Positions 28,303 through 38,158 of a stretch of 64,000 bases of DNA are shown here, in pieces. The notes beneath the pieces were generated by a model, which had not been told where the DNA came from, made no database searches, and saw nothing but the letters and a program-made list of their open reading frames with translations. How positions within the stretch are numbered: position 1 is the stretch's first letter; the number at the start of each line of letters is the position of its first letter. This DNA comes from Microbacterium lacticum. Lineage in GTDB: Bacteria; Actinomycetota; Actinomycetes; Actinomycetales; Microbacteriaceae. Where the stretch lies: NCBI RefSeq assembly GCF_006716815.1, contig NZ_VFPS01000001.1, forward strand, positions 620,001 through 684,000. The letters run 5' to 3'. Both the position numbers and the translations under genes were made by a program.

Positions 28303-29664
28303 GTGGCACAGGCATCCGCGCTCTTCCAAGGTCAGACACCGCTGGCCGTGCGCATGCGTCCCACCTCGCTCGACGAGGTCGCCGGGCAGGGCCATCTGCT
28401 GCGGCCCGGCTCTCCGCTCGTCGCTCTCGCCGACCCGGCCGGCACCTCGAAGAACACGGTCTCGGTGATCCTCTGGGGGCCGCCCGGCACCGGGAAGACG
28501 ACGCTCGCCCAGGCGATCGCGCGCACGTCGGGGCGGCGCTTCGTGGAGCTGTCGGCGGTGACGGCGGGCGTCCGCGACGTGCGCGAGGTGATGCAGGATG
28601 CCATGACGCAGCGCGACCTCTACGGCGCGTCGACGATCCTCTTCCTCGACGAGATCCACCGCTTCACGAAGGCCCAGCAGGACGCCCTTCTGCCCGGGGT
28701 GGAGAACGGCTGGGTGATCCTCATCGCCGCGACGACCGAGAACCCGTCGTTCTCGGTGATCTCGCCGCTGCTCTCCCGCTCGCTGCTGCTCACCCTGCAG
28801 CCCCTCACCGACGACGACCTCGGCGCGCTCGTCGACCGTGCCGTCGGCGATCCACGCGGGCTCGCCGGCGAGGTGACGCTCGACCCTGCCGCGCGCTCCG
28901 CGATCGTGCAGCTCGCCTCGGGCGACGCCCGGCGGGCTCTCACCTCGCTCGAGGCCGCGGCGGCGATGGTCGCGCCGGCGTCGGATGCCGCGGAGGACGG
29001 CGAGAGCCCCGCAGAAGCCCCGACGGATCGGCCGGTGATCACCGCCGACGTCGTCGCGCAGGCCGTCGATCGGGCGCTCCTGCGCTACGACAAGCAGGGC
29101 GACGAGCACTACGACGTCATCAGCGCGTTCATCAAGTCGATCCGCGGCTCCGACGTCGACGCGGCCATCCATTACCTCGCGCGCATGATCGAAGCCGGCG
29201 AAGACCCGCGCTTCATCGCACGGCGACTCGTGATCTCGGCATCCGAGGACATCGGCCTGGCCGACCCGCAGGCCCTCGTCATCGCGGTGGCCGCGGCCGA
29301 CGCCGTGGCGTTCATCGGCATGCCGGAAGGGCGCATCCCGCTCGCCGAGGCGACCGCGTACCTCGCGACGACCGCGAAGTCGAACGCGGCGTACGTCGCG
29401 ATCGACAAGGCGATCGCCGATGTGCGTGCGGGCGGGTTCGGCCGCGTACCCCCACCGCTGCGCGATGCGCACTACCCCGGCGCCAAGCGGCTCGGGCACG
29501 GCAAGGGGTACATCTACCCGCACGACCTCGAGGTCGGGGTGGCCACCCAGCAGTACCTGCCCGACGAACTGCGCGGACGGCACTACTACGAGCCGACCGG
29601 GCGCGGGCTCGAACGCGACATCGGGGCGCGCGTGGAGAAGATCCGGAAGATCCTCGGCGACTGA
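28303..29664 (+). CDS. rarA: Replication-associated recombination protein A (AAA+)
   Basis: 453 residues with GPPGTGKTTLAQAIA (Walker A), ILFLDEIHRFTKAQQD (Walker B), ATTENPSFSVISPLLSRS (sensor 1) and a C-terminal tetramerisation domain (GDEHYDVISAFIKSIRGSDVDAAIHYLARM). MgsA/RarA acts at stalled forks. GTG start 6 bases after TAGCCT (28291-28296). Confidence 0.93.
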   Translation: MAQASALFQGQTPLAVRMRPTSLDEVAGQGHLLRPGSPLVALADPAGTSKNTVSVILWGPPGTGKTTLAQAIARTSGRRFVELSAVTAGVRDVREVMQDAMTQRDLYGASTILFLDEIHRFTKAQQDALLPGVENGWVILIAATTENPSFSVISPLLSRSLLLTLQPLTDDDLGALVDRAVGDPRGLAGEVTLDPAARSAIVQLASGDARRALTSLEAAAAMVAPASDAAEDGESPAEAPTDRPVITADVVAQAVDRALLRYDKQGDEHYDVISAFIKSIRGSDVDAAIHYLARMIEAGEDPRFIARRLVISASEDIGLADPQALVIAVAAADAVAFIGMPEGRIPLAEATAYLATTAKSNAAYVAIDKAIADVRAGGFGRVPPPLRDAHYPGAKRLGHGKGYIYPHDLEVGVATQQYLPDELRGRHYYEPTGRGLERDIGARVEKIRKILGD

Positions 29665-29711
29665 GCCCGGCGAGACGGGACGCCGCGCGCCGCGGTGCGA
29701 GGATCGATGCC

Positions 29712-31217
29712 ATGGACGACGCTCGCATCCCGCACTGGCAGCTCCTCGGCAGCACCCCGATGTTCGACGGATACACGCGCGTTCGGCGCGACACCTACCG
29801 CCTCCCCGACGGGTCGGAGTCGGACTGGGACCTGCTCGAGCAGGGCGACACCGTCGCGGTCGTCGCGTTCACCACCGCGGCCAGCGTGCTGGTTTTCGAG
29901 CAGTTCCGGGTCGGCCCCGCCCGGCCGATCGTCGAGCTGCCCGGCGGGCTGATCGACCCCGGCGAGAACGCGCTCGAGGCCGGCGCCCGCGAACTCCTCG
30001 AAGAGACCGGGTTCGCGGCCGCAGCGCTCTTCGACGCGGGCAGCGAATGGGCAGGCGCCAACTCCACCCGCCGGAAGTCCGTCGTCATCGCCGCCGGATG
30101 CCGCCGTGTCGCCGAGCCCCGATGGGAAGCGGGCGAGACCGGGAGGATCGGCGAGCTCGAGGCATCCGCCCTCGTGCCGCACCTGCTCTCCGGCGCGCTC
30201 AGCGACGCCGGGGCCGCCCTGCGGGGCCTCCACGTGTTCGCCCGCGCCGAGCTGACTGACCCGCCGCTCGTCGCGCTGCAGGCGCGCGTGCGCACACTGC
30301 TCGACCCCGCCACCGAACGGCCGGGGGACACTGACGCCGGGGATCCGTTCGATGCGTTCTGGAGTGACGTCGACCTCAGCGACGCGGATGCCGCCCGTAC
30401 CCTCCTCGAGGAGACGATCCGCGCCGCGGAGGCGAGCCCCGCGCGCATCGACTACGAGCGGGCGTCGCTGCACGACTCGCTCGGCGAAGAGGATGCCGCG
30501 GTGCCGCTCTACCGCGCCGCGCTCGCGGGCGGCCTCGAACCCGCCCTCCGCACGCAGGCGACGATCCAGTTCGCCAGCACGCTCCGGAACGTCGGCGACG
30601 CGTCGGGCGCGATTGCGCTGCTGCGCGACGTGCCGGGGGATGATCCGCTCATCGCCTCGGCGCGGGCGTTCCTCGCCCTCGCCCTGCACTCCGACGACAA
30701 GCCCGTCGACGCGCTGCGGGTGGCGCTCCAGACCCTGGCGCCGCGCCTGCCGCGTTACCAGCGGGCGGTCGGCGCCTACGCCGGAGAGCTGGCGAAGCCC
30801 GACCGCGTGCGCGCGATCTCCGTCGGAGTGCTCGTCCGCGGCGATGAGGTGCTGCTGGAGGCGTACCCGGCGAACGACCGGCACGCCGAGTTCCTCCGGG
30901 CGCCCGGCGGCGGGATCGACTTCGGCGAGTCGGCCGAGGAGGCGCTGCGCCGCGAGTTCGCCGAGGAACTGGATGCCACGCTCGAGCACGTGCGACCGCT
31001 CGCGGTCACGGAGAACATCTTCGACGGCGCGGGCGCTCGTGGCCACGAGGTCGTGCACGTCTACGCCGTGGAGAGCGCGGACCTCGCCGGCCTGCCGAGC
31101 GGGGATCGACTCGCCGTGCGGGACAGCCACACGACGGTCGGCTGGTACGACCTCGCCGCGCTCCGCCGCGGCGGCGTGTCCGTGTACCCCGTGGGAGTGC
31201 TCGACCTGTTCGGGTGA
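29712..31217 (+). CDS. Nudix-TPR-Nudix triple-domain protein
   Basis: 501 residues in one uninterrupted frame. Residues ~30-165 are an ADP-sugar-type Nudix hydrolase (box GGLIDPGENALEAGARELL then EETGF). Residues ~205-350 are a TPR_5-like helical domain (YERASLHDSLGEEDAAVPLY, LRTQATIQFASTLRNVGDA). Residues ~360-500 are a second Nudix domain (box GGGIDFGESAEEALRREFAEEL). Both boxes keep the RE..EE metal ligands; the second ends DA rather than GU. Each module exists alone in actinobacteria; the chain order is unusual. The next gene overlaps by GTGA. Confidence 0.88.
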   Translation: MDDARIPHWQLLGSTPMFDGYTRVRRDTYRLPDGSESDWDLLEQGDTVAVVAFTTAASVLVFEQFRVGPARPIVELPGGLIDPGENALEAGARELLEETGFAAAALFDAGSEWAGANSTRRKSVVIAAGCRRVAEPRWEAGETGRIGELEASALVPHLLSGALSDAGAALRGLHVFARAELTDPPLVALQARVRTLLDPATERPGDTDAGDPFDAFWSDVDLSDADAARTLLEETIRAAEASPARIDYERASLHDSLGEEDAAVPLYRAALAGGLEPALRTQATIQFASTLRNVGDASGAIALLRDVPGDDPLIASARAFLALALHSDDKPVDALRVALQTLAPRLPRYQRAVGAYAGELAKPDRVRAISVGVLVRGDEVLLEAYPANDRHAEFLRAPGGGIDFGESAEEALRREFAEELDATLEHVRPLAVTENIFDGAGARGHEVVHVYAVESADLAGLPSGDRLAVRDSHTTVGWYDLAALRRGGVSVYPVGVLDLFG

Positions 31218-31972
31218 GCGTGTGTCAGGCTGTCCGCGTGTCTGCCTTCGCTCTCGGCGTGATCTCGGTCGTGCTGCTGAACCTCTACGCGGTCGTGCTC
31301 GTCGTGCTGCGATCGCGGGTGTACGGCGTGCCGCTGTACCGCCCGATGCTCCTGAACGTCGCGCTGTCGTCGCTGCCGGTGCTGCTCGCGATCGTGTTCG
31401 GGCTGGGGTTGATCGTGCTGACCCCGGTGTTCGGGGCGATCACCGAACGCCTCTCGGGAGCGGGCGCGGTGTTCCTCTGGGCGTACCTGCTGACGGCGAC
31501 CGTCGCGTGGCTGCTGCTCTTCCCGAACTCGGTGTACCTCATCACCGAACTGAACTTCAGTCACCGCTCCGAGGTCACTCCCGTGCCGCTCTGGTACGAC
31601 ATCGTGCAGACCCTCGCCCTGACGCTCTCCGGCATCGCCAACGCCGTACTGAGCCTCGGCGTGGTGCAGCTCGTGTACATCGTGATGGTCGACGCGGCCG
31701 GGGGCGGGATCCCCGCCGGCAGCTGGGTCTTCGCCGCCGTGATCATCGTGCTGGGCGCCGTCGGTGTGTACCTCGGGCGCTACCTGCGGCTGAACAGCTG
31801 GGATGCGCGGCATCCGGGCTCGCTCCTGCGGAAGCTCCGCGCGCACCTCGGACAGCGCGGCAAGGCGCTCGAGGCGTTCGGGTTCGTGCTGACCCACGCC
31901 CTTCTCATCGGGCTGCTCTACGTGCCGCTGTTCACCCTCGCCTGGTCGGCGCTGCGCTCCACCGCCGGTTGA
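31214..31972 (+). CDS. DUF1361 family membrane protein
   Basis: 252 residues with about seven hydrophobic helices and the family core LFPNSVYLITELNFSHR followed by PLWYDIVQTLALTLSG. Function unknown. GTG start overlaps the stop of the Nudix gene. Confidence 0.85.
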   Translation: MSVCQAVRVSAFALGVISVVLLNLYAVVLVVLRSRVYGVPLYRPMLLNVALSSLPVLLAIVFGLGLIVLTPVFGAITERLSGAGAVFLWAYLLTATVAWLLLFPNSVYLITELNFSHRSEVTPVPLWYDIVQTLALTLSGIANAVLSLGVVQLVYIVMVDAAGGGIPAGSWVFAAVIIVLGAVGVYLGRYLRLNSWDARHPGSLLRKLRAHLGQRGKALEAFGFVLTHALLIGLLYVPLFTLAWSALRSTAG

Positions 31973-31979
31973 GGCCCCG

Positions 31980-32146
31980 GGGACCCGCTCTGATAGCATG
32001 GGGTGGCTCGAAACCGGTTTTCGGGCATCCCCTCTCTTCTTCACCGACCTTCCGGCATGCCCCGGCGTGCAGTCCGGACAGGGCGAGGAGAGGCGATACG
32101 TCCGCGAGGCGCGACAGTCGCGTCCGCGTAACGAAAGGAACACTTC
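31980..32146 (+). promoter_or_regulatory. rpsD promoter and long structured leader
   Basis: TAGCAT (31994-31999) is a likely -10. The roughly 140-base leader holds a CGAAA..TTTCG hairpin (32009-32023) and a TCCGG...CCGGA pairing near 32050-32080. S4 binds its own mRNA in other bacteria; whether this leader does so is not known. Confidence 0.45.
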
Positions 32147-32776
32147 GTGGCTACGAAGTCTCAGGACCGCCGCAAGGTGCGTCTGTCGCGCGCCCTCGGC
32201 GTCGCGCTCACCCCGAAGGCCGCCAAATACCTCGAGAAGCGTCCGTACGCTCCGGGTGAGCACGGCCGCACCAAGCGCAAGCAGGACAGCGACTTCGCCG
32301 TCCGCCTTCGCGAGAAGCAGCGTCTGCGCGAGCAGTACGGCATCCGCGAGAAGCAGATGCGCAACACCTTCAACGAGGCCCGCCGCAAGGACGGCCTGAC
32401 CGGTGAGAACCTGGTCGAGCTGCTCGAGATGCGTCTCGACGCCCTCGTGCTGCGTGCCGGCTTCGCCCGCACCACCGCGCAGGCCCGCCAGCTCGTCGTG
32501 CACCGTCACATCCTCGTCGACGGCCAGCTCGTCGACCGTCCGTCCTTCCGTGTGAAGCCGGGCCAGCTCATCCACGTCAAGGAGAAGAGCGAGGCGCTCG
32601 AGCCCTTCCAGGTCGCCGCCGCCGGTGGCCACGCCGAGGTGCTGCCGAACGTTCCCGGCTACCTCGAGGTCGAGCTCGACAAGCTGCACGCGAAGCTCGT
32701 GCGTCGTCCCAAGCGCGCCGAGGTGCCCGTCACGTGTGACGTGCAGCTCGTCGTCGAGTACTACGCCGCGCGCTGA
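32147..32776 (+). CDS. rpsD: 30S ribosomal protein S4
   Basis: 209 residues, starting ATKSQDRRKVRLSRALGVALTP and containing the S4 RNA-binding domain (RLDALVLRAGFARTTAQARQLVVHRHILVDG). It nucleates 30S assembly. This is the zinc-free (C-minus) form, as no Cys cluster is present. GTG start with GAAAGGA upstream. Confidence 0.95.
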   Translation: MATKSQDRRKVRLSRALGVALTPKAAKYLEKRPYAPGEHGRTKRKQDSDFAVRLREKQRLREQYGIREKQMRNTFNEARRKDGLTGENLVELLEMRLDALVLRAGFARTTAQARQLVVHRHILVDGQLVDRPSFRVKPGQLIHVKEKSEALEPFQVAAAGGHAEVLPNVPGYLEVELDKLHAKLVRRPKRAEVPVTCDVQLVVEYYAAR

Positions 32777-32804
32777 GCGGATCCGCTCCACCGCACAGGT
32801 GCAC

Positions 32805-32837
32805 GGAAGGCGTCGGGGTTCACCCCCGGCGCCTTCC
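32805..32837 (+). terminator. Terminator hairpin after rpsD
   Basis: GGAAGGCGTCGGGG pairs with CCCCGGCGCCTTCC around a short loop, 28 bases after the rpsD stop; a weak GTTT follows. Confidence 0.7.
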
Positions 32838-32863
32838 GGCGTTTACGGCCTAACATGGATGCC

Positions 32864-33181
32864 ATGAAGAGCTTGCTGTGGTTCGTGCTGGGACTGGCGG
32901 GGGGCTTCGTCGCGGCCCACCTCGTGAACAAGGACCCGCGCGGCCACGAAGCGCTCGTGGAGGTCGACGCCCGCATCACCGAGTTCACCGACCGCATCGG
33001 CGAGGCCTACCGCGCGCAGGAGGCGAAGATCGACGGCATCGCCGCCGAGGTGAAGGATGCCGCGGCGAACGCCCTCGGCGCCGCGAAGGACGCCGCCGCC
33101 GACGCGATCGACGCGGCGGGAGACGCGGCATCCACCGCCGCCTCCGCCGCCAAGAAGACGGCCGCCCAGCTCACCGACTGA
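32864..33181 (+). CDS. Small membrane-anchored Ala-rich helical protein
   Basis: 105 residues: an N-terminal helix (LLWFVLGLAGGFVAAHLV) and a long amphipathic Ala/Asp/Lys helix with repeats like KDAAADAIDAAGDAAS, similar in style to YtxH/LEA-like proteins. ATG 32864 is chosen over 32855 because TAACAT (32851-32856) then gives a leaderless start. It sits between rpsD and alaS; function unknown. Confidence 0.75.
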   Translation: MKSLLWFVLGLAGGFVAAHLVNKDPRGHEALVEVDARITEFTDRIGEAYRAQEAKIDGIAAEVKDAAANALGAAKDAAADAIDAAGDAASTAASAAKKTAAQLTD

Positions 33182-33240
33182 CCCCGGCACATCGCCGCGC
33201 CCCACGGGGGCGCGGGTGCCGCATGCCCGAGGACCCACTC

Positions 33241-35904
33241 ATGAAGACCGCCGAGATCGCGAAGCGCTACCTGACCTATTTCGAGAAGAACGGGCACACG
33301 ATCGTGCCCTCCGCACCGCTGGTCAGCGACGACCCGGCGCTGATGTTCGTGATCGCCGGCATGGTGCCGTTCATCCCCTACCTCTCCGGTGACGTGCCGG
33401 CGCCCTACAAGCGCGCCGCGGACAACCAGAAGTGCATCCGCACGAACGACATCGAAGAGGTCGGCAAGACGCCCCGCCACGGCACCTTCTTCCAGATGCT
33501 CGGCAACTGGTCGTTCGGCGACTACTTCAAGGAGGGTGCGATCCGCTACGCCTGGGAGCTCCTGACGAGCCCCGAAGCGGACGGCGGCCTCGGCTTCGAC
33601 CCGAAGGACCTCTGGGTCACGGTGTACGAAGAGGACGACGAGGCCCACGACCTGTGGCGCGAGATCGCCGGGCTTCCCGAGGAGCGCATCCAGCGGCTCG
33701 GCAAGGACACGAACTACTGGTCGACGGGTCTTCCCGGCCCCGCCGGCCCCTGCTCGGAGATCTTCTTCGACCGCGGCCCGGCCTACGGCATCGACGGAGG
33801 ACCGGCGACCGACGACGACCGGTACGTCGAGATCTGGAACCTCGTGTTCATGCAGTACGAGATCACGAACGTGCGCTCGAAGTACGACTTCGAGATCGTG
33901 GGGGAGCTGCCCGCACGCAACGTCGACACCGGCATGGGCCTCGAGCGCATCGCCTTCCTCAAGCAGGGCGTCGAGAACATGTACGAGACCGACCAGGTGC
34001 GCCCCGTGCTCGATCGGGCAGTGGAGCTCTCCGGCAAGACGTACGGCGCGAACCACGACGACGACGTGCGCTTCCGCGTGGTCGCCGACCACGTGCGCTC
34101 CTCGCTGATGCTCCTGAGCGACGGCGTCACGCCCTCCAACGAGGGGCGGGGGTACATCCTTCGCCGCCTGATGCGCCGGGTCATCCGCGCGATGCGTCTG
34201 CTCGGCGTCGAGGGCCCGACGTTCGCGGAGCTGTTCGCCGCGTCGCGCGACGCGATGAAGGAGGCGTACCCGATCGTCGAGATCGACTACCCGCGCATCT
34301 CGCAGTACGCCCTCGCCGAGGAGGCGACGTTCCTGCGTACGCTCGCCGCCGGGTCGGAGAACCTCGACGCCTCGATCGCCGCGGCGAAGGGCGCCGGCCG
34401 GGAGCGCATCGACGGTGCGGAGGCCTTCCTGCTGCACGACACCTACGGCTTCCCGATCGACCTCACGATGGAGATCGCCGAGGAGGCCGGGCTGCGTGTC
34501 GACCGCGACGCGTTCGACACGCTCATGCAGGAGCAGCGCGCGCGGGCCAAGGCCGACGCGCGCTCGCGCAAGCGCCAGCTCGCCGACACGAGCGTCTACC
34601 GCGACCTGCGCGCGCAGGGCGAGACGGTCTTCACCGGGTACACCGACCTCGAGACCGCCTCGACGGTGCTCGGCATCCTGCACCACGGGGTGCCGGTCAC
34701 GCGCGCGTCGGCAGGACAGATCGTCGAGGTCATCCTGGCCGAGACGGCGCTCTACGCCGAGAGCGGCGGACAGGTCGCCGACAAGGGCGTGATCGTCGGC
34801 CCCGGCTACGAGCTCGAGGTCATCGACGTGCAGCGGCCGGTGCCGGGCCTCGTGAGCCACACCGTCGAGGTCACGAGCGGCGAGGTGGGCGTCGACCAGC
34901 CCGCGACGAGCGTCGTCGACGCGGTGAACCGCCGCGCCGCCCAGCAGGCGCACTCCGCGACGCACCTCGTGCACGCGGCGCTGCGCGACACGCTCGGCAA
35001 GAGCGCGACGCAGACCGGTTCGCTCAACCGCGCCGGCTACCTCCGCTTCGACTTCTCGTGGGGTCAGGCGCTGTCGGATGCCACGAAGAGCGAGATCGAG
35101 GAGATCGCCAACGTCGCCGTGCGCGACAACCTCGAGGTGACCACCCGGGTGCTCTCGCTCGACGAGGCGAAGGCCGCCGGCGCGATGGCGCTGTTCGGCG
35201 AGAAGTACGGCGAGACGGTGCGGATGGTCGACATCGGGGGGCCGTGGTCGCGCGAGCTGTGCGGTGGCATCCACGTCGCCTCCAGTGCCGAGATCGGCCT
35301 CATCAACGTCATCGGCGAGTCGTCGGTCGGCGCGTCGAACCGTCGCGTCGAGGCGCTCGTCGGCCAGGACGCCTTCCGCGAGCTCGCCACCGAGCGCGCC
35401 ATCGTCGCGCAGCTGACCTCGTCGCTGAAGACCCCGAAGGACCAGCTCGCCGCGCGGATCGCCCAGCTCTCGGCGAACCTGAAGGCCGCCGAGAAGAAGA
35501 TCGCGCAGTTCGAGGCCAAGGCCCTCGAGGGGCGCGTCCCCGCCCTTGCCGCCGCGGCGACTGCCTCCGGCCCGTTCCGCGTAGTCACCGAGTCGGTGGG
35601 CACTGCGGCATCGGGAGACGACGTGCGCACGCTGGCGCTGCAGGTGCGCGAGCGCGTGGGCGCCGACGCCGTCATCGCCCTCGGCGCGGAGGTCTCCGGT
35701 CGCCCGGTCGTGATCGTCGCCACCGGCGAGGCGGCTCGTGGTGCCGGCGCCAAGGCGGGCGTGCTCGCCAAGGCCGCGGCCGCCGCGCTCGGCGGCGGCG
35801 GAGGCGGACGCGACGACGTCGCTCAGGGCGGTGGTACGGATGCCGCGGCGCTGCCCGCAGCGCTGCGGGCCGTCGCCACGGCACTGGAGACCGCGAGCGC
35901 GTGA
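33241..35904 (+). CDS. alaS: Alanyl-tRNA synthetase
   Basis: 887 residues. Class II core (KTAEIAKRYLTYFEKNGHTI, GNWSFGDYFKEGAI, NTGMGLER-type DTGMGLERIA), editing domain with zinc ligands HSATHLVHAAL and CGGIHV, and a C-terminal DHHA1/C-Ala region. The glycine-rich GGGGGGRDD precedes the last helix. ATG 33241 has GAGGA 8 bases upstream. ruvX overlaps the stop by GTGA. Confidence 0.96.
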   Translation: MKTAEIAKRYLTYFEKNGHTIVPSAPLVSDDPALMFVIAGMVPFIPYLSGDVPAPYKRAADNQKCIRTNDIEEVGKTPRHGTFFQMLGNWSFGDYFKEGAIRYAWELLTSPEADGGLGFDPKDLWVTVYEEDDEAHDLWREIAGLPEERIQRLGKDTNYWSTGLPGPAGPCSEIFFDRGPAYGIDGGPATDDDRYVEIWNLVFMQYEITNVRSKYDFEIVGELPARNVDTGMGLERIAFLKQGVENMYETDQVRPVLDRAVELSGKTYGANHDDDVRFRVVADHVRSSLMLLSDGVTPSNEGRGYILRRLMRRVIRAMRLLGVEGPTFAELFAASRDAMKEAYPIVEIDYPRISQYALAEEATFLRTLAAGSENLDASIAAAKGAGRERIDGAEAFLLHDTYGFPIDLTMEIAEEAGLRVDRDAFDTLMQEQRARAKADARSRKRQLADTSVYRDLRAQGETVFTGYTDLETASTVLGILHHGVPVTRASAGQIVEVILAETALYAESGGQVADKGVIVGPGYELEVIDVQRPVPGLVSHTVEVTSGEVGVDQPATSVVDAVNRRAAQQAHSATHLVHAALRDTLGKSATQTGSLNRAGYLRFDFSWGQALSDATKSEIEEIANVAVRDNLEVTTRVLSLDEAKAAGAMALFGEKYGETVRMVDIGGPWSRELCGGIHVASSAEIGLINVIGESSVGASNRRVEALVGQDAFRELATERAIVAQLTSSLKTPKDQLAARIAQLSANLKAAEKKIAQFEAKALEGRVPALAAAATASGPFRVVTESVGTAASGDDVRTLALQVRERVGADAVIALGAEVSGRPVVIVATGEAARGAGAKAGVLAKAAAAALGGGGGGRDDVAQGGGTDAAALPAALRAVATALETASA

Positions 35905-36374
35905 GCGGCTTCCGCCGCGGCGTGCGGATCGGCATCGACGTCGGCAAGGCCCGCGTCGGGGTCGCGCGGTGCGACCCCGACGGCCTGCTGGCGGTTCCCG
36001 TCGAGACCGTGCCGCGGAACGAGGCATCCATCGCGCGCATCACGGCGCTCGCGTCGGAGTACGACGCGTTCGAGCTGCTCGTCGGCCTGCCGGTGAGTCT
36101 CGCGGGCAACGACACCGCCTCGACGGACGACGCGCGCACGTTCGCGGCCGAGCTCGGAGCCGCGTCGGGCCTTCCGGTGCGCCTCGTCGACGAGCGGCTG
36201 AGCACCGTCACGGCGCATGCGGCGCTGCGAGGTGCCGGGCGCTCTCAGCGATCGTCTCGTAGGATTGTCGACCAAGTCGCCGCAGTGGTGCTGCTCCAGC
36301 AGGCCATCGACGTCGAAAAGGGCACCGGTACCCCGGCCGGTGAACCTTCGCCAGACCCTCAGGAGCCCGCCTGA
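35901..36374 (+). CDS. ruvX: Holliday junction resolvase-like RuvX/YqgF
   Basis: 157 residues of RNase H fold: GVRIGIDVGKARVGVARCD, LLVGLPVSLAGND, VRLVDERLSTVTA and IVDQVAAVVLLQQAID. Implicated in rRNA maturation or resolving DNA; the alaS-ruvX-mltG order is typical. Confidence 0.93.
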   Translation: MSGFRRGVRIGIDVGKARVGVARCDPDGLLAVPVETVPRNEASIARITALASEYDAFELLVGLPVSLAGNDTASTDDARTFAAELGAASGLPVRLVDERLSTVTAHAALRGAGRSQRSSRRIVDQVAAVVLLQQAIDVEKGTGTPAGEPSPDPQEPA

Positions 36375-38158
36375 TGCCCGAAACGCCGCCGAACGACGAC
36401 CCGTTCGCGGAGCTGTTCAGCCGCTTGCCGACCGCACCGTCGCGAGATGCGGCGGCCACGCCGCGCGCCGCGGCGCGAGCTGACACCGCGCCTGGCGCGG
36501 GTGAAGACACACCCGCCGCCGGTGAGCGCGTCGCCGCGCGCGGTGCGGCTACCGCTGCCGGCTCTCCGGATGCTGCCGCGTCCGCCTCGCCCGACCCCGC
36601 CGAGGGCGCCGCCCCGGCGCCGCGCTCCCGTCGCGCGGCGCGTGAGGCCGCGCAGGCCGCGGAGCGGACGTCCGCCGATCAGTCCGCACCGGCGTCGCAG
36701 GAGTCCGTCGCGACGGCGCCGCAGGAGGCGGCAGCGCCCCAGTCGCAGGAGCCCGCCGCGACGGCGCCGCAGGAGGCCGCGCCGGCGCCCGTCTCGGCCG
36801 CGTCGGCGGTCGGCACCCCCTCTGCCCCGCAGGCCGCGCCGCCCCCCGAGAAGCCCGCCCGCGCCGTGTCGGCGGCGCCCGCCGCCGGTCCGGCACGCCG
36901 CACCGCCGCGGCGCCCGAAGAACCGGCGGCGGCCAAGACGCCGCTGCCCACCGCGGCGGCGGCATCCGCCCCGGCGGCGGGAGGCCGCACGCCGCAGACC
37001 CTCGACGCGCTGTTCGAGTCGTCGCACGACGATGACGAGCACGCCCGGACCGCACGTCACCACCGCGAGCGGCGCAAGGGGCGCATCGCCGCCTGGGTGA
37101 TCCTCGGCGTGGTGCTGGCGATCCTCGGGGGCATCGTCGCCGGCGGCTTGGCGGTGTGGAACACCTACGAATCCCAGATCCGCTCATTCATGGGCTGGGA
37201 AGAGCCGAAGGACTACGAGGACGGGATCGCCGAAGGCGAGGCGACCGTCACGATCGTGTCCGGCGACACCGGGGCATCCATCTCGACCTCGCTCTACCAG
37301 GCGGGGGTCACGAAGACCGATGAGGCGTTCTACGACTACCTCATCTCGACCGGGCAGAACCCCGAGTTCCAGCCGGGTGTCTACACGCTGAAGCAGAAGA
37401 TGACCTCGGCCGCCGCGCTGACGATGCTCGAGGATCCGGCCAGCCGCCGCGAGAACACCGCGCAGCTGCCCGAGGGGCTCACGATGGAGTCGACGCTCAT
37501 CCGGGTCTCCGACGGCACGGGCATCCCGCTCGCCGACCTCCAGGCCGCCGCGGCCGACCCCTCGGTCTACGGCGTGTCCGCCGCGTCGCTCGAGGGATGG
37601 CTCTTCCCGGCGACGTACACGTTCGACCCCGACACGACGCCGCAGGAGGTGATCAAGACGATGGTCGACCGCACCGTGCAGTCGCTCGACGCGGCCGGCG
37701 TGCCCGTCGACCAGCGGGAGCGCATCCTGACCGTCGCCTCGATCATCCAGCGCGAGGCGCGGTTCACGGCCGACTTCTACAAGGTCTCGCGCGTCATCGA
37801 GAACCGCCTCGCCCCGGACAACGACGAGACCCACGGCTACCTGCAGATGGACTCGACCGCCCAGTACGGGTACAGCGAGATCAACAAGGGCACCGCGAGC
37901 TCGTCTGCCGAAGCACTCGAGAACGACAACCCGTGGAACACATACGTCCACCCCGGGCTGCCGATCGGGCCGATCGCGAACCCGGGCGATGTCGCCATCG
38001 ATGCGGCGATGCACCCCGCCGACGGGCCCTGGCTGTACTTCGTCACCGTCAACCTCGACACCGGCGAGACCGTCTTTACGACGACCTACGCCGAACACGA
38101 GAAGGCCGTGGCGCAGTGGCAGGAGTGGTGCTCGGCCAATGACAGCGACGACTGCTGA
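36374..38158 (+). CDS. mltG: Endolytic murein transglycosylase
   Basis: 594 residues. A cytoplasmic N-terminal ~235 residues rich in Ala/Pro/Glu with repeated QE.(V/A)ATAPQEAA units, one membrane helix (IAAWVILGVVLAILGGIVAGGLAVW), then the YceG domain with LTVASIIQREARFTADFYKVSRVI (catalytic Glu) and NTYVHPGLPIGPIANPG. Ends growing glycan strands. aroE begins 20 bases before its stop. Confidence 0.93.
   Translation: MPETPPNDDPFAELFSRLPTAPSRDAAATPRAAARADTAPGAGEDTPAAGERVAARGAATAAGSPDAAASASPDPAEGAAPAPRSRRAAREAAQAAERTSADQSAPASQESVATAPQEAAAPQSQEPAATAPQEAAPAPVSAASAVGTPSAPQAAPPPEKPARAVSAAPAAGPARRTAAAPEEPAAAKTPLPTAAAASAPAAGGRTPQTLDALFESSHDDDEHARTARHHRERRKGRIAAWVILGVVLAILGGIVAGGLAVWNTYESQIRSFMGWEEPKDYEDGIAEGEATVTIVSGDTGASISTSLYQAGVTKTDEAFYDYLISTGQNPEFQPGVYTLKQKMTSAAALTMLEDPASRRENTAQLPEGLTMESTLIRVSDGTGIPLADLQAAAADPSVYGVSAASLEGWLFPATYTFDPDTTPQEVIKTMVDRTVQSLDAAGVPVDQRERILTVASIIQREARFTADFYKVSRVIENRLAPDNDETHGYLQMDSTAQYGYSEINKGTASSSAEALENDNPWNTYVHPGLPIGPIANPGDVAIDAAMHPADGPWLYFVTVNLDTGETVFTTTYAEHEKAVAQWQEWCSANDSDDC

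Noticed and set aside
33007..36027. A 1,006-residue open frame opposite alaS and ruvX
   Set aside because: Same shadow effect; composition is typical of antisense frames and no domain is visible.
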